Part shown: one piece after another, positions 45,330-54,714 of the stretch | Layout: each line of letters starts with the position of its first letter | Numbering within the stretch: position 1 is the stretch's first letter | DNA from: Paludisphaera mucosa | Lineage (GTDB): Bacteria > Planctomycetota > Planctomycetia > Isosphaerales > Isosphaeraceae | DNA: 64,000 nucleotides | Reading direction: 5' to 3' | NCBI RefSeq assembly: GCF_029589435.1 | Contig: NZ_JARRAG010000002.1 | Coordinates: 4,960,001 to 5,024,000 of the forward strand | Position numbers and translations under genes: made by a program | Notes under the pieces: model-generated | Told to the model about the DNA's origin: nothing | What the model saw: the letters and a program-made list of their open reading frames with translations, nothing else | Database searches by the model: none

Positions 45330-47144
45330 TCATCCGGAAGGTCGGCGCCGCGCCCGGCGGCGCCAGACCTCGATCGGGCCGAAGCGGGCGTCGGCCTTGT
45401 ATTCGTCCCGGATGACCTGCGTCAGCCGCCTCAGCGGCAGGCGCGTCTGGTCGTCGGCCTCGGAGGGGACCCAGACGACGACCGAGTCCTCTCCCGCCTG
45501 TCGAAGCTCGCGGGCGAACTGCTCGTCCAGGTCCTCGCGGATCATCCACATCCAGGTGATCCCGGCCTCCACCCGGAACGGGGAACGGCGGCCCGCGGGG
45601 CCGTTGACGGGCGGCAGCGGCATCTGCTTCAGGACGTTGGCCACGATCGTGTCGGGGCCGGTCTTCTCGCGCAGGTGCTGCAAGAGGCGCTGATAGTCGT
45701 CCCAGGGATAGTTCGGGGCGCGGGTGGGCGAGAACCAGACCCAGGCGCCCGGCGGCACGTCCGGCCAGCCCGAGCGGACCGCGGCGCGGATCGCGTCGAG
45801 CGAGGCCGGGAAGCTGCAGTTGTAGGGCTCACGCGTGGGGACCGACTCGTACAGCAGCAGCAGGACCGCGAGCAGCCCGAGGAACGTTCGACGCCCGACC
45901 CCCGAGCTTTCGACAGCGCGGATGCACCAGGCCACGGGCAGGGCCCAGGCGATGGCCTCGACCAGCGTCAGCGGGGTCTTCAGGTATTCATGCGCGACCG
46001 GGGAGAGGGGACGGTAGGCCAGCACGCCCACCACCGCCGTCAGCCATACGCGGGCCAGGTTCTTCAACGGCCCGCGGACGCTCAGCGCCGTCAGGGAGGC
46101 CAGCAGGGCCGCCGTCGTGGGCCGGCCGAGTTCCTCGCCCAATAGCTCGATCGCGCGGGCCGGCGTGAACGTGCTGTAAGGCCCGCCGTAAGAGACCACG
46201 CGCAGACCCCGGACGAGGTCGTCCAAGACGCCGGCGATCGCCAGCGGGGCGAAGCCCGCCGCCACGAACAGGGCGAAGGCGAAGGCCCATTCCGCCAGCC
46301 TCGCCGCGCCCGCCCGCAGGCTCGACGGCTCATCCTCCCCGTCCCCCAGCAAGGTTGCGAGGCCCAGCGCGGGGAGGAAGAGGACGACTTGCGGGCGGAT
46401 GGTGAACGCCGTCGCCGTCAGCAGGGCGGAAATCCAGCGTCCCCTCCGTCCCGGCCACGCCTGGAGCGTCAAAAGAGCCAGCGTCCCCCCGAGCCCCGCG
46501 TGCCAGTCCCGCTCGGCCACGAGCTCGATCTGCATGTCGAAGTAGGCGGCGAGGAAGACGAAGTATGAGAACATCCCCGGGAGCAGGGCGCCCAGCCGCT
46601 TTCGGCTCCAGCCCAGGAGGGTGCCGCCGAGCGTCAAGAGGGCCGCCGCGTCCACCATGTAGAAGACGCCGGGGCGACCCCGGCCGAACACCTTGCCGAG
46701 GATCCAGTGCAGGTAGATGTGGCCGGGGAAATTGAACGCCCGGACGTCGCGATAGGGCAGCTCCCCCGCTTCCCAGGACATCTCGAAGACCGCGTAATTG
46801 TCGACGTCCCGGCACCAGGGCCAGAAGGGGTAGTGGGGGAGCCACGCGGCCATCCGGACGCACGTCCAGGCCGCGAGCCCGAGGAAGAGCCCGCGCCGGA
46901 TCGCCCACGAGGAGGCGGCGTCGAGGCGATCGAGGGCCCCGCCCCAGCGCGCGTCGGTCCCGCGACGCCGCACCCACTCCTCGATCAGGAGTCGCCCGAA
47001 AAGGACGGCCCCGAAGGCCCACTCGACCGGGTGGTTCAAGACCACGCGCGGCAGCATGAGGGGGAGCACGTCGCGGGCCAGCGACGCCGCGATCAGGGCC
47101 CCGGCGGCCCCTGCCGCCAGCAGGACCAATCGCAGGATTTTCAC
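45330..47144 (-). CDS. Polytopic GT-C-like glycosyltransferase/membrane protein
   Basis: The product is 604 aa. The start is taken as GTG at 47144 because GGGGGGAG lies 6 bases before it; an ATG 8 codons upstream has no clear ribosome-binding site. About ten hydrophobic helices run from residue 5 to about 430. The first large loop has DVDNYAVFEMSWEAGELPYRDVRAFNFPGHIYLHW, an acidic loop of the GT-C (GT39/ArnT-like) kind. The last ~170 residues are soluble. It probably transfers a sugar from a polyprenyl carrier at the outer face of the membrane; acceptor unknown. It is convergent with the PVC cytochrome gene (18 bases between). Confidence 0.65.
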   Translation of the reverse strand: MKILRLVLLAAGAAGALIAASLARDVLPLMLPRVVLNHPVEWAFGAVLFGRLLIEEWVRRRGTDARWGGALDRLDAASSWAIRRGLFLGLAAWTCVRMAAWLPHYPFWPWCRDVDNYAVFEMSWEAGELPYRDVRAFNFPGHIYLHWILGKVFGRGRPGVFYMVDAAALLTLGGTLLGWSRKRLGALLPGMFSYFVFLAAYFDMQIELVAERDWHAGLGGTLALLTLQAWPGRRGRWISALLTATAFTIRPQVVLFLPALGLATLLGDGEDEPSSLRAGAARLAEWAFAFALFVAAGFAPLAIAGVLDDLVRGLRVVSYGGPYSTFTPARAIELLGEELGRPTTAALLASLTALSVRGPLKNLARVWLTAVVGVLAYRPLSPVAHEYLKTPLTLVEAIAWALPVAWCIRAVESSGVGRRTFLGLLAVLLLLYESVPTREPYNCSFPASLDAIRAAVRSGWPDVPPGAWVWFSPTRAPNYPWDDYQRLLQHLREKTGPDTIVANVLKQMPLPPVNGPAGRRSPFRVEAGITWMWMIREDLDEQFARELRQAGEDSVVVWVPSEADDQTRLPLRRLTQVIRDEYKADARFGPIEVWRRRARRRPSG

Positions 47145-47158
47145 GGACGTCTCCCCCC
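47142..47158 (-). promoter_or_regulatory. Ribosome-binding site fixing a GTG start
   Basis: On the minus strand GGGGGGAG (47158-47151) is 6 bases before GTG (47144-47142). The protein then starts VKILRLVLLAAG, directly at the first membrane helix, which favours GTG over the ATG at 47168. Confidence 0.6.
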
Positions 47159-47337
47159 GAGCTTGCATTCGCCCGCCGGCGTCGGGCCCCATTTTATCGC
47201 GAGGGCCCCGGGGACGTCGACGCGGCCGTTCGCCCGATGGGCCCTTTGACCGGAAGCGGCCGCACGCTAGGCTGAGATCGAGGTGCCGCCGCGGTCGCGG
47301 CCGGGGTCTGAAAGTCGTCCTCGGGGAGGGTCGGGCC

Positions 47338-49338
47338 ATGAATCGCGAGCGAGGCGGTCGGATGGGGCGGCGGGATTTCCTGGCCTCGGCGGCGGGGGCC
47401 TCGGCGTATTCGCTGTTCGTGTTCGCGGACGGGGATGCCGAGGCTCGTGCGGCGACGGATCGGACGCCCGACGCGATCCGGGGGGCCTTCGAGACGATCG
47501 CGCCGGTCGATCCCCAGGCGGTCAAGCGGCGGTTCGAGGGCGAGCCGAACATGACGCTCGTGGACCTGACGTGCGACCTTCTCGTCGCCGGCGGCGGGCC
47601 GGCCGGCGTCTGCGCGGCGCTCTCGGCGGCGAGGAACGGGGCGAAGGTCGTGCTGGTTCAGGACCGCTCGCGGCTCGGCGGCAACTCGTCGAGCGAGGTC
47701 AAAATGCACATCGTCGGCGCCAACATGCACCAGGGCCGACCCGGCTGGCGCGAGGGCGGGATCATCGAGGAGCTGCGCCTCGACGACGCCGCGAACAACC
47801 CGCAGCGCTCGTGGGAACTGTGGGACCTGCTCCTCTACGACAAGGTCGTCTCCGAGCCCAACATCACCCTCATCCTCGACGCCTCCGTCTGCGCGGCCGA
47901 CGTGGTCGACGGCCGGATCGAGCGGGTTCTGGCCCGCTGCGACAAGACCGAGCATCTCTACCGCATCGCCTGCCGGTACGCCGCCGACTGCACCGGCGAC
48001 TCCCGCCTGGCGCTCGAGGCCGGCGCGACGATCCGTTGGGGCCACGAGGGCCGCGACGAGTTCAAGGAGTCGCTCGCCCCCCACGAGCCGAGCCGCGAGA
48101 CGCTCGGCTCCAGCGTCCTGTTCACCGCCCGCGACCACGGCAAGCCGATGCCCTACAAGGCGCCCGCCTGGGCCCGGAAGATCGGGGCCGGCCAGCTCAA
48201 GCATCGCGGCGTCGGCAAGACGAGCTGGGAATACGGCTACTGGTGGATCGAGTGGGGGGGCGGCCGCGACACCATCCGCGACAACGAGCGGATCCGCTTC
48301 GAGCTGCTGTCGATCGTCACTGGCGTCTGGGACCACATCAAGAACTCGGGCGAATACCCCGCGGCGGCGAGTTGGGCGATGGACTGGGTCGGCATGATGC
48401 CCGGCAAGCGCGAGAGCCGCCGCATCGAGGGCGACCACGTGCTCTGCCAGAACGACGTGATGGGCTTCAGCCCCGAGTTCGACGACGCCGTCGCCATCGG
48501 CGGCTGGGGCCTCGACGAGCACCCGGCGTCCGGCTTCGACGACCCCGAGGTCCCGCCGTTCCTGAGCATCAAGCTGGCGGAGGTCTACAACATCCCGCTG
48601 CGTTCGCTCTACAGCAAGGACGTCGCGAACCTGTTCATGGCCGGCCGCAACGCCAGTTGCAGCCATGTCGCCTTCACGTCCACGCGCGTCATGGCCACCT
48701 GCGCCGTGATGGGCCAGGCCGCCGGGACCGCCGCCGCGGTGTGCTCCCATTACAACCTCGCCCCGCGCGAGCTGTACCGCGACAAGCCCCGGCTGAGGGA
48801 GCTGCAGCAGACGCTGCTTCGCGACGACCAGACGATCAAGAACCTCAAGAACGCCGACCCCGCCGACGTGGCCCCGCTCGCCCGGGCGACGGCGTCGGCG
48901 GCGACCGAGCCCTCGAAGCCCGAGCACGTGCTGGACGGGTTCGTCCGCGACATGTCAGGCGAGCTCGAACACCGCTGGTCGGCCCCCGTCACCCCCGACG
49001 GCGCGTGGCTCGAACTGGCCTGGCCCGAGCCCCGGACGATCCGCCGCGTCCAGCTCACCTTCGACTCGGGTTTCCACCGCGAGCTGACCCTGACCGCCTC
49101 CGACGCCCACAACGCCCAGATGATCCGCGCCCCCCAGCCCGAGACGATCCGCGACTATCGGATCGTCGTCGAGAGCCCCGGGGGCGAGCGCGTCGAGGTC
49201 GCCCGCGTCGAGGGGAACCACCAGCGCCTCCGCCGCCACGACTTCGCCCCCGTCGCGGCCGCCCGGCTCCGCATCGAAATCGCCGCCACCAACGGCTCCG
49301 ACACCGCCCGCATCTACGAGGTCCGCGCCTACGGTTGA
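47338..49338 (+). CDS. Tat-exported FAD-dependent oxidoreductase (FAD_oxidored family)
   Basis: The product is 666 aa. GGGGAGG precedes the ATG. A twin-arginine-type leader MGRRDFLASAAGASAYS (RR at 11-12) indicates folded export with bound cofactor. The FAD motif is LLVAGGGPAGVCAALSAARNG (GGGPAG at 85-90) followed by DRSRLGGNSSSEV, typical of the FAD_oxidored family; a second FAD contact is NLFMAGRNASCSHVAFTSTRVM. The C-terminal ~130 residues (about 530-666) form a beta-sandwich like carbohydrate-binding modules. It probably oxidises a sugar- or polyol-like substrate in the periplasm. It is divergent from the GT-C-like gene. Confidence 0.83.
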   Translation: MNRERGGRMGRRDFLASAAGASAYSLFVFADGDAEARAATDRTPDAIRGAFETIAPVDPQAVKRRFEGEPNMTLVDLTCDLLVAGGGPAGVCAALSAARNGAKVVLVQDRSRLGGNSSSEVKMHIVGANMHQGRPGWREGGIIEELRLDDAANNPQRSWELWDLLLYDKVVSEPNITLILDASVCAADVVDGRIERVLARCDKTEHLYRIACRYAADCTGDSRLALEAGATIRWGHEGRDEFKESLAPHEPSRETLGSSVLFTARDHGKPMPYKAPAWARKIGAGQLKHRGVGKTSWEYGYWWIEWGGGRDTIRDNERIRFELLSIVTGVWDHIKNSGEYPAAASWAMDWVGMMPGKRESRRIEGDHVLCQNDVMGFSPEFDDAVAIGGWGLDEHPASGFDDPEVPPFLSIKLAEVYNIPLRSLYSKDVANLFMAGRNASCSHVAFTSTRVMATCAVMGQAAGTAAAVCSHYNLAPRELYRDKPRLRELQQTLLRDDQTIKNLKNADPADVAPLARATASAATEPSKPEHVLDGFVRDMSGELEHRWSAPVTPDGAWLELAWPEPRTIRRVQLTFDSGFHRELTLTASDAHNAQMIRAPQPETIRDYRIVVESPGGERVEVARVEGNHQRLRRHDFAPVAAARLRIEIAATNGSDTARIYEVRAYG

Positions 49339-49348
49339 GCCGGCCCGT

Positions 49349-51118
49349 TCAGGGCTCGACCAGCAAGGTCAGCCCGCGGATCCGGAACCGGCAACGACGG
49401 TTGTCGGGCTGGAGCCGGATCCGGCCCACCGGCTCGTCGATCCAGACGGTCACGGTGCGGTCCTCCCCGGTCGGCAGGTTCCAGTCGCCGAACTGCGTCT
49501 CGGGGGCGTCGTAGCGGTCGTTGGGCCGCCAGGCGAGCCGGAACCGGGCGGGCGCGCCGTCGTCGTTGCGGTGGTCGTAATGCACCCGCACGCCGGCCAC
49601 ACGGAGGGGTGTCGGGAGGTCGAAACGGATCCAGGGGTCGGCGCCCGTCGCGATGAAAACGCCATCCTCCCAGCGCCCCATGCGGACGTCGGTCGGGACC
49701 AGCTCGACTGGGCGTTCCCGGAACGTGGGATCGGGTCGTACGCGCCGGAACGGGCCGATCTCCGCGTCTCGGAGCATCGTGAAATACTCGTGCAGCGCCT
49801 GTTGCGAGGGGTGGAGGAAGGGGACGTGGCGGCGCACGAGGCGGAAGAGGGGGGCGCCGGAGTCGCGCTCGCGGTCGAAGTCCGCGGCCTCCGCCCGGGC
49901 GACGCGGCCGGCTTCGAGGGCCTCCTTCGCGTTGGGCCAGAACAGGACGCAGGACGTCGCGAAGAGGGCCGCGGGCGCGAGCTGGCGGAGCAGGCGGCCG
50001 CCGTGGAATCGGAAGGCCAGGAAGGCGGTCGTCAGCACCGGCGCGGCGAGCGTGACGTAACGAAGCTGCAGGCCGGACTCGGCGCCCTCGCCGGAGCGTC
50101 CCCAGCCCGTGGCGAGGGCGAGCAGCCCCGCCGAGCCGAGCATGGCGAGCAGGCCCCCGATCCCCGACCGCTCGGCCGGACGCCGGATCCAGGCCGCCAG
50201 CAGCGTCGCCGCCGCCGCGAGCGCCAGGGCCGACGAGGCGCCTCCCGCCCACAGCCAGTGGTCGACCCCGGCCGGCCCCAGGGCCGTCGCCAGGAACTGG
50301 AGCGTCGCCCGCAGGACCGCCCCCGGGCCGCCCGGGGGGGCGTGGTGGCTCGGGGCGGAATAGCCACGGAGGTAGAAGACCCCCAGCAGCGTCGCGGGCG
50401 CCGCGCAGGCCGCGATCGCGGCCGCGCGGCGGCGGCAGTGCGGCCGTCCCGACTTCCACTCGTCCCACGAGCGCGCCGCGAGCCAGAGCAGCGGCGCGGG
50501 GAGGAGCATCAGTCCGCCCGCGTTGCAAAGCGGCATGACCGCCAGGCACGCGCCGAAGGCCGCCGCACGGCCGAGGCCTGGCCCCCCTCGCAGGCCCGCG
50601 ACGAGGGCCGTCGCCGCGCAGTGCAGCGAGATCGGCAGCACGAACGTGATCTGGATCGCCCAGAGCAGGTTGTGGTGATGGCCCAGGTGGAGCAGGGCGA
50701 GGGGCAGGAACGCGTCGGCGTACCTCCGACCTCCGGGCGCCCGGCCGGCGGCGGCGAGCAGGGCGGCGGCCCCCGCCGCGAGCAGCAGCACGATCAGGAC
50801 CATCACCGGCCGGGGGTCGGCGCCGGCACACCGGAAGACGCCCAGCAGCACGAGCCGCGCGATCGGGATCCGATGTTCGCTGTGCTGCGACCAGAGCCAT
50901 TCGAGCGTGATCGCGCTCGCGCCGCAGAGTTGCGGGGCGACCGCGTAATCGTCCCAGCGCGGCACGTCCGCTCCGAACCGGGCCACGTATCCCAGGGCGA
51001 CCAGCGAGGCGGCGGCCCAGACGGACCAGACGAAGATCGCCGCGGCGCTCCCGAATCGGAGGCGAGTGGGCGAGGGTCGTCCCTCGGCCTCGGTGCCCTC
51101 TCCCGGCGTCATACGCAT
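49349..51118 (-). CDS. Polytopic GT-C-like membrane protein with C-terminal beta domain
   Basis: The product is 589 aa (587 if the second ATG at 51112 is used; GAGGG is better spaced for that one). About ten hydrophobic helices span residues 25-410. The first loop RWDDYAVAPQLCGASAITLEWLWSQHSEHRIP contains the W-D-D-Y acidic pattern seen in GT-C-like proteins. After the membrane part, residues about 450-589 are beta-rich (WIRFDLPTPLRVAGVRVHYD; TVWIDEPVGRIRLQPDN) and look like a carbohydrate-binding sandwich. The family is not certain; a sugar transferase acting at the outer membrane face is likely. It converges on the FAD oxidoreductase gene, 10 bases apart. Confidence 0.6.
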   Translation of the reverse strand: MRMTPGEGTEAEGRPSPTRLRFGSAAAIFVWSVWAAASLVALGYVARFGADVPRWDDYAVAPQLCGASAITLEWLWSQHSEHRIPIARLVLLGVFRCAGADPRPVMVLIVLLLAAGAAALLAAAGRAPGGRRYADAFLPLALLHLGHHHNLLWAIQITFVLPISLHCAATALVAGLRGGPGLGRAAAFGACLAVMPLCNAGGLMLLPAPLLWLAARSWDEWKSGRPHCRRRAAAIAACAAPATLLGVFYLRGYSAPSHHAPPGGPGAVLRATLQFLATALGPAGVDHWLWAGGASSALALAAAATLLAAWIRRPAERSGIGGLLAMLGSAGLLALATGWGRSGEGAESGLQLRYVTLAAPVLTTAFLAFRFHGGRLLRQLAPAALFATSCVLFWPNAKEALEAGRVARAEAADFDRERDSGAPLFRLVRRHVPFLHPSQQALHEYFTMLRDAEIGPFRRVRPDPTFRERPVELVPTDVRMGRWEDGVFIATGADPWIRFDLPTPLRVAGVRVHYDHRNDDGAPARFRLAWRPNDRYDAPETQFGDWNLPTGEDRTVTVWIDEPVGRIRLQPDNRRCRFRIRGLTLLVEP

Positions 51119-51170
51119 CGTCCCTCGGGGACGTCGGCGGTCGGCGTGAACGCATGCCGCGCGGTCGGCA

Positions 51171-51578
51171 TCAACGGGCCTCCTGGCCCGGGTAGCGGAT
51201 GCACCACGTCCGACGCCGGGCCGAATCGACCAGGTCCGCCAGCCGTATGGGAACGTGCGGCACCCGCGACCACCACGGCGGGTCGAGGAGCCATAGTAGG
51301 TTGCAACCCTCGGGGCCGCTATGGTGCTCCCACCGGAACCCCGTCATGTCCACCTCGAATTGCTTGCTGAAATCCTCGACGAACTCCCAGACGTCATCCC
51401 CGTAGATGCGGGCGGCGACGACCAGGTCCGCCTGCTCGGGCGTGCCCCGCGGGAGCCACGGAAGCTGTTCGGCCACGAGTCGTCGCACCCGGCGTTCCAG
51501 GTCGTCCGGTTCCAAGGGGCACGGCTCCGAGAGGATACCGGGGCGGACGCCGTCGATGCACCAATCCAGATTAACCAA
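51171..51578 (-). CDS. DUF1493-like small protein downstream of patatin
   Basis: The product is 135 aa, soluble and acidic. The pattern RIYGDDVWEFVEDFSKQFEVDMTGFRWEHHSGPEG ... VPIRLADLVDSARRRTW fits the DUF1493 family as I know it, whose helix order recalls acyl carrier proteins; the phosphopantetheine-accepting Ser is replaced here by Asp in GDDV, so carrier function is doubtful. The best start is TTG at 51578, 22 bases after the patatin stop; no strong ribosome-binding site is seen, so translational coupling or another start inside the patatin end is possible. It is probably co-transcribed with the patatin gene. Confidence 0.62.
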   Translation of the reverse strand: MVNLDWCIDGVRPGILSEPCPLEPDDLERRVRRLVAEQLPWLPRGTPEQADLVVAARIYGDDVWEFVEDFSKQFEVDMTGFRWEHHSGPEGCNLLWLLDPPWWSRVPHVPIRLADLVDSARRRTWCIRYPGQEAR

Positions 51579-51600
51579 CCGTCGATTCGAATGAGATCGA

Positions 51601-54411
51601 CTACTGGCCGGAGGTGGACGTTCGGGGCGCCTCGGCGGCCTCGCGGATCGCGCCGCCGCGGGAACGCCACCAGTCGAGGAGGGCTGCGAACCGCAGGTGA
51701 TTCCGCAGGCGGCCGGTCTGTCGATCCGCCGAGACGTTCTCCATGTTGCGACGGATGCCCTCGTATTCGACCGGATCCAGGTACCAGTTCAGGGTCTCGA
51801 CGTTCGGGGCGTTCGAGACGACCGGGCTGGTGTCGCACGTGAAGACGACGGTGCGGAAGAATCCGGCGTCGGGGCTCAGCGCCTTGAAGGTCTCGTGCAG
51901 GCCGTTGAGCTGGGCGTCGTTGCGGAAGTACATCGACGAGTCTCGCGCCTGGGCGATCCCCTCGAACGGGATCGCCAGCGCCTGCAGCCCGCCGACGGCG
52001 AGGCCGACGGCCTTCGGCACGGCCTCGAGCAGCGACTCGATGCGGCTCCACACCGACCTCGATTCCACGGCGCCCGACGCCAGGACGTTCCGGTCGAGCT
52101 TCTTGAGCCGGGCCTCGTTCGGGAACGCGCGGACCTGGACGAACAGGACGCCCGAGGTGTTCTCGGCGAGCCAGCGGGCGTGGCTGGCGATCCAGGCGCT
52201 GGCGAGGTTGACGCCGTAGTTGTCGTAATAGCCCGCGTCGACGACGTGTCGCGGCGGGTACGTCGGCAGCACCACGGTCGACGTCACGTACGGGAACGTG
52301 GCGCTCATCCTCACGGCGCTCGCCAGCCGGACCCGGGGCCGGCTCGACTCGAAGAGGCGGAAGAACTCGACGGCCGAGATCGACGACTGGGCCGGGTATT
52401 CGAGGTCGTAGTCGTCGGGCTCCTTGCCCTGCTGCTCGAGGAAGTCCTGCGCCAGCCGGGCGTGGTCGGCCATGATGACCGAGCGGCCGGCGTTGGACGC
52501 GAGGTCGGCGAGCGGCTGGTTGCTGATCAGGAGCCGCCGGCCGTCCTCGGACATCATCGGCGAGAAGACGATCGAGGGGATCCGGCCGGCCTCCTCGCCC
52601 TTCAGAAGGTCGGCGAACGTCAGGTTGATCCCCGCGTCGACCCCGGCCCAGGCGTCTTCGAGGGCGTCGCCGCGGTTCCGCATCGCGCGGGGGATCAGCG
52701 CGTTGGGGACGAAGTCGCGGAAGGCGATCTGCCAGGCGATCGGCGTGAGGTAGTCGGGCGGGACCTTGCGGGCGCCTTTCGTCCCGGGCGGCCCGCCCGG
52801 CATGCCCCGGCCGTGGACCTGGTCGGCGACGAATCGCGCCGCGCCGAGCATCCCGCCCGAGGCGCCGGCGATCAGCCGGACGTGGTGCGGGAAGTCCTCG
52901 AAGACGCCGTCGAGGTACCCCAGCACCGTCTCGGTCCAGACGCCCGCGCGGAGCGCGCCGCCGCTCGCGGCGACCACCACGAGGATCGGCCGGCGGCCCG
53001 TACCCTCGAACGACCCCCTCCAGTTCTTGAGCAGGTCCAGCCGCCGCGTCGTCGCCTCCGTCGCGGCGGCGGGCGTCATCCTGGCCCTCTGGAATTCCTG
53101 CAGGTCCACGACCCCGCGATACCAGTCGGGCTTGGAAACGACCGACGCCAGGTGCCGGCTGTACTGGTCGGTCGCCGACGGATAAAGGTTTTCGAGGTCC
53201 CGGAGCTGCACCTCGTAATCGAGCGCCCCGCCCGCCGACAAGAGGGCGGCGAGCACGGCCCCGAAGGCGATCCGCGTGGCCCAGGAGCGCGTCCCCATCC
53301 AGGTCGCGGCGGTCGCCAGCACGCCCAGCGCCACGCACATCGAGAACGCGGCCGGGAAGAGGCGATACGTCCACCTCAGGCCCGGCGCGGCGGCCCACCA
53401 CTCGTCCACGTATGAGGCGAGGAAGACGAGCGTGAGGATGATGATGATGTTCTTCATATTGGCGTGCGGATCGAGCCTGTCGCGGTCGAGCCCCCGCCGC
53501 GAGGCCCGCCGCCGGATGGCGTGCCACAACGCGTGCAACCGGGTCGGCGCGCGGGACCCGGCGAGGAGCGCGACCGCCATGACCCCGGCGGCGAGCCCCC
53601 CCAGCCAGGGCCAGTCGACGATGCCGGGGACGACCCCCCCCTGCGGCCCCCGCGCGCGGAGCAGCACCGGCCGCGCCACCGGGATGAGGGCTGGGAGCGC
53701 CAGCGCCAGCAGCGCCGGCAGGCCCGCGACGCCCAGGAACCATCGCAACCGCCGGATCGCGTCGAGGCCCGCCCCGCCGGCCGCGGGCTCAGGCGCGGGC
53801 GGCGACGGGGCGGGGCCGGGGGCCTCCTGCAAGGCCGGGGCGGTCGCCGTCGGCCTCAAGGCGAGCGGGGCCGGCAGGCCGCTAGCCTCCAGGGCCGGGA
53901 AGAAACGCGTCCAGATCTGCCGGCCGGGCTCGTGGCGATGGACCTCGTAGTCGCGGATGAACAGCAGGTAGAGCATCCAGTAGGTGAAGATCGTCACCCC
54001 GAACGCCGCCCGCAGGCGGACCGAAGGGTCGAAATGCCAGAAGAGCCCGGGCATGCCGACGCCGGCCAGGCCGCCATAGACGATCCAGTAGACCAGCCCG
54101 AATTCGGCCGCGATCAGCAGGCCGGAGAGGCTCGACTGGCAGAGCGACCACAAGGCCGGCACGAATCGCCCGAAGCCGAGCAGGGCGAGCGCGAACACGA
54201 GGACGATCACCGTCTGCTGGCCGTTCTCGACCATCGCCGCGGCCGGGTCGTCCTTCCCGGCCAACTTCGGCGCGAGCTCGGGTGCGAACGAATACAGCGC
54301 GTGCAGGCACCACGGGGCGAGGACCAACAACCCTGGGATGAGGACGAACGGGAGCCGGTTCCAGGTCCCGAGGCGGCCCCGGACCATCGCCAGCGCGAGG
54401 GGCTCGGACAT
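51601..54411 (-). CDS. Membrane-anchored patatin-like phospholipase
   Basis: The product is 936 aa; the ATG chosen lies 6 bases after GGAG. Residues about 20-430 hold some seven to nine hydrophobic helices with a Pro/Ala-rich linker (about 190-215). The patatin domain starts near 470 with the oxyanion loop AASGGALRAG. The dyad is S518 in GASGG and D725 in DAGYYDN. It ends near 900. It should hydrolyse acyl esters of membrane lipids at the cytoplasmic face. Most bacterial patatins are 300-400 aa and soluble, so the large membrane module is notable. A DUF1493 gene follows after 22 bases. Confidence 0.85.
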   Translation of the reverse strand: MSEPLALAMVRGRLGTWNRLPFVLIPGLLVLAPWCLHALYSFAPELAPKLAGKDDPAAAMVENGQQTVIVLVFALALLGFGRFVPALWSLCQSSLSGLLIAAEFGLVYWIVYGGLAGVGMPGLFWHFDPSVRLRAAFGVTIFTYWMLYLLFIRDYEVHRHEPGRQIWTRFFPALEASGLPAPLALRPTATAPALQEAPGPAPSPPAPEPAAGGAGLDAIRRLRWFLGVAGLPALLALALPALIPVARPVLLRARGPQGGVVPGIVDWPWLGGLAAGVMAVALLAGSRAPTRLHALWHAIRRRASRRGLDRDRLDPHANMKNIIIILTLVFLASYVDEWWAAAPGLRWTYRLFPAAFSMCVALGVLATAATWMGTRSWATRIAFGAVLAALLSAGGALDYEVQLRDLENLYPSATDQYSRHLASVVSKPDWYRGVVDLQEFQRARMTPAAATEATTRRLDLLKNWRGSFEGTGRRPILVVVAASGGALRAGVWTETVLGYLDGVFEDFPHHVRLIAGASGGMLGAARFVADQVHGRGMPGGPPGTKGARKVPPDYLTPIAWQIAFRDFVPNALIPRAMRNRGDALEDAWAGVDAGINLTFADLLKGEEAGRIPSIVFSPMMSEDGRRLLISNQPLADLASNAGRSVIMADHARLAQDFLEQQGKEPDDYDLEYPAQSSISAVEFFRLFESSRPRVRLASAVRMSATFPYVTSTVVLPTYPPRHVVDAGYYDNYGVNLASAWIASHARWLAENTSGVLFVQVRAFPNEARLKKLDRNVLASGAVESRSVWSRIESLLEAVPKAVGLAVGGLQALAIPFEGIAQARDSSMYFRNDAQLNGLHETFKALSPDAGFFRTVVFTCDTSPVVSNAPNVETLNWYLDPVEYEGIRRNMENVSADRQTGRLRNHLRFAALLDWWRSRGGAIREAAEAPRTSTSGQ

Positions 54412-54714
54412 GTTGGTCTCCCGTCTCCCCGCCCGGGCTCGAGGGGGGCGCGAGCCGCCCGCCGAGCCGCGGCGGAAGGCCTGACTCGAAGCCTCGGTCT
54501 TGCGAACGATCTTCTTGATTGTGCGTGTCGAGTTGAATTCGGACAAGGATAAAAATGGACAATTCATACAAGAATCGTGCCATTGTTAGTATCAAGAAGG
54601 CTGTACGGTCCCCGGCGTCGCCGGCCGGGAGACGAACGCGGACGCTTCGGGTATAAGGGTGAAACCTCTCGACGACTCCTCCCCGCCGCGACGACCGATC
54701 CGACCGGAGCCTGC
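54412..54714. other. Divergent promoter region, AT-rich
   Basis: The 303 bases between the patatin gene and the divergent secreted-protein gene include one of the most AT-rich stretches of the window (about 54500-54600). Promoters for both genes probably lie here, but several overlapping TTG... and TAT-like words prevent a single assignment. No gene is supported. Confidence 0.45.
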
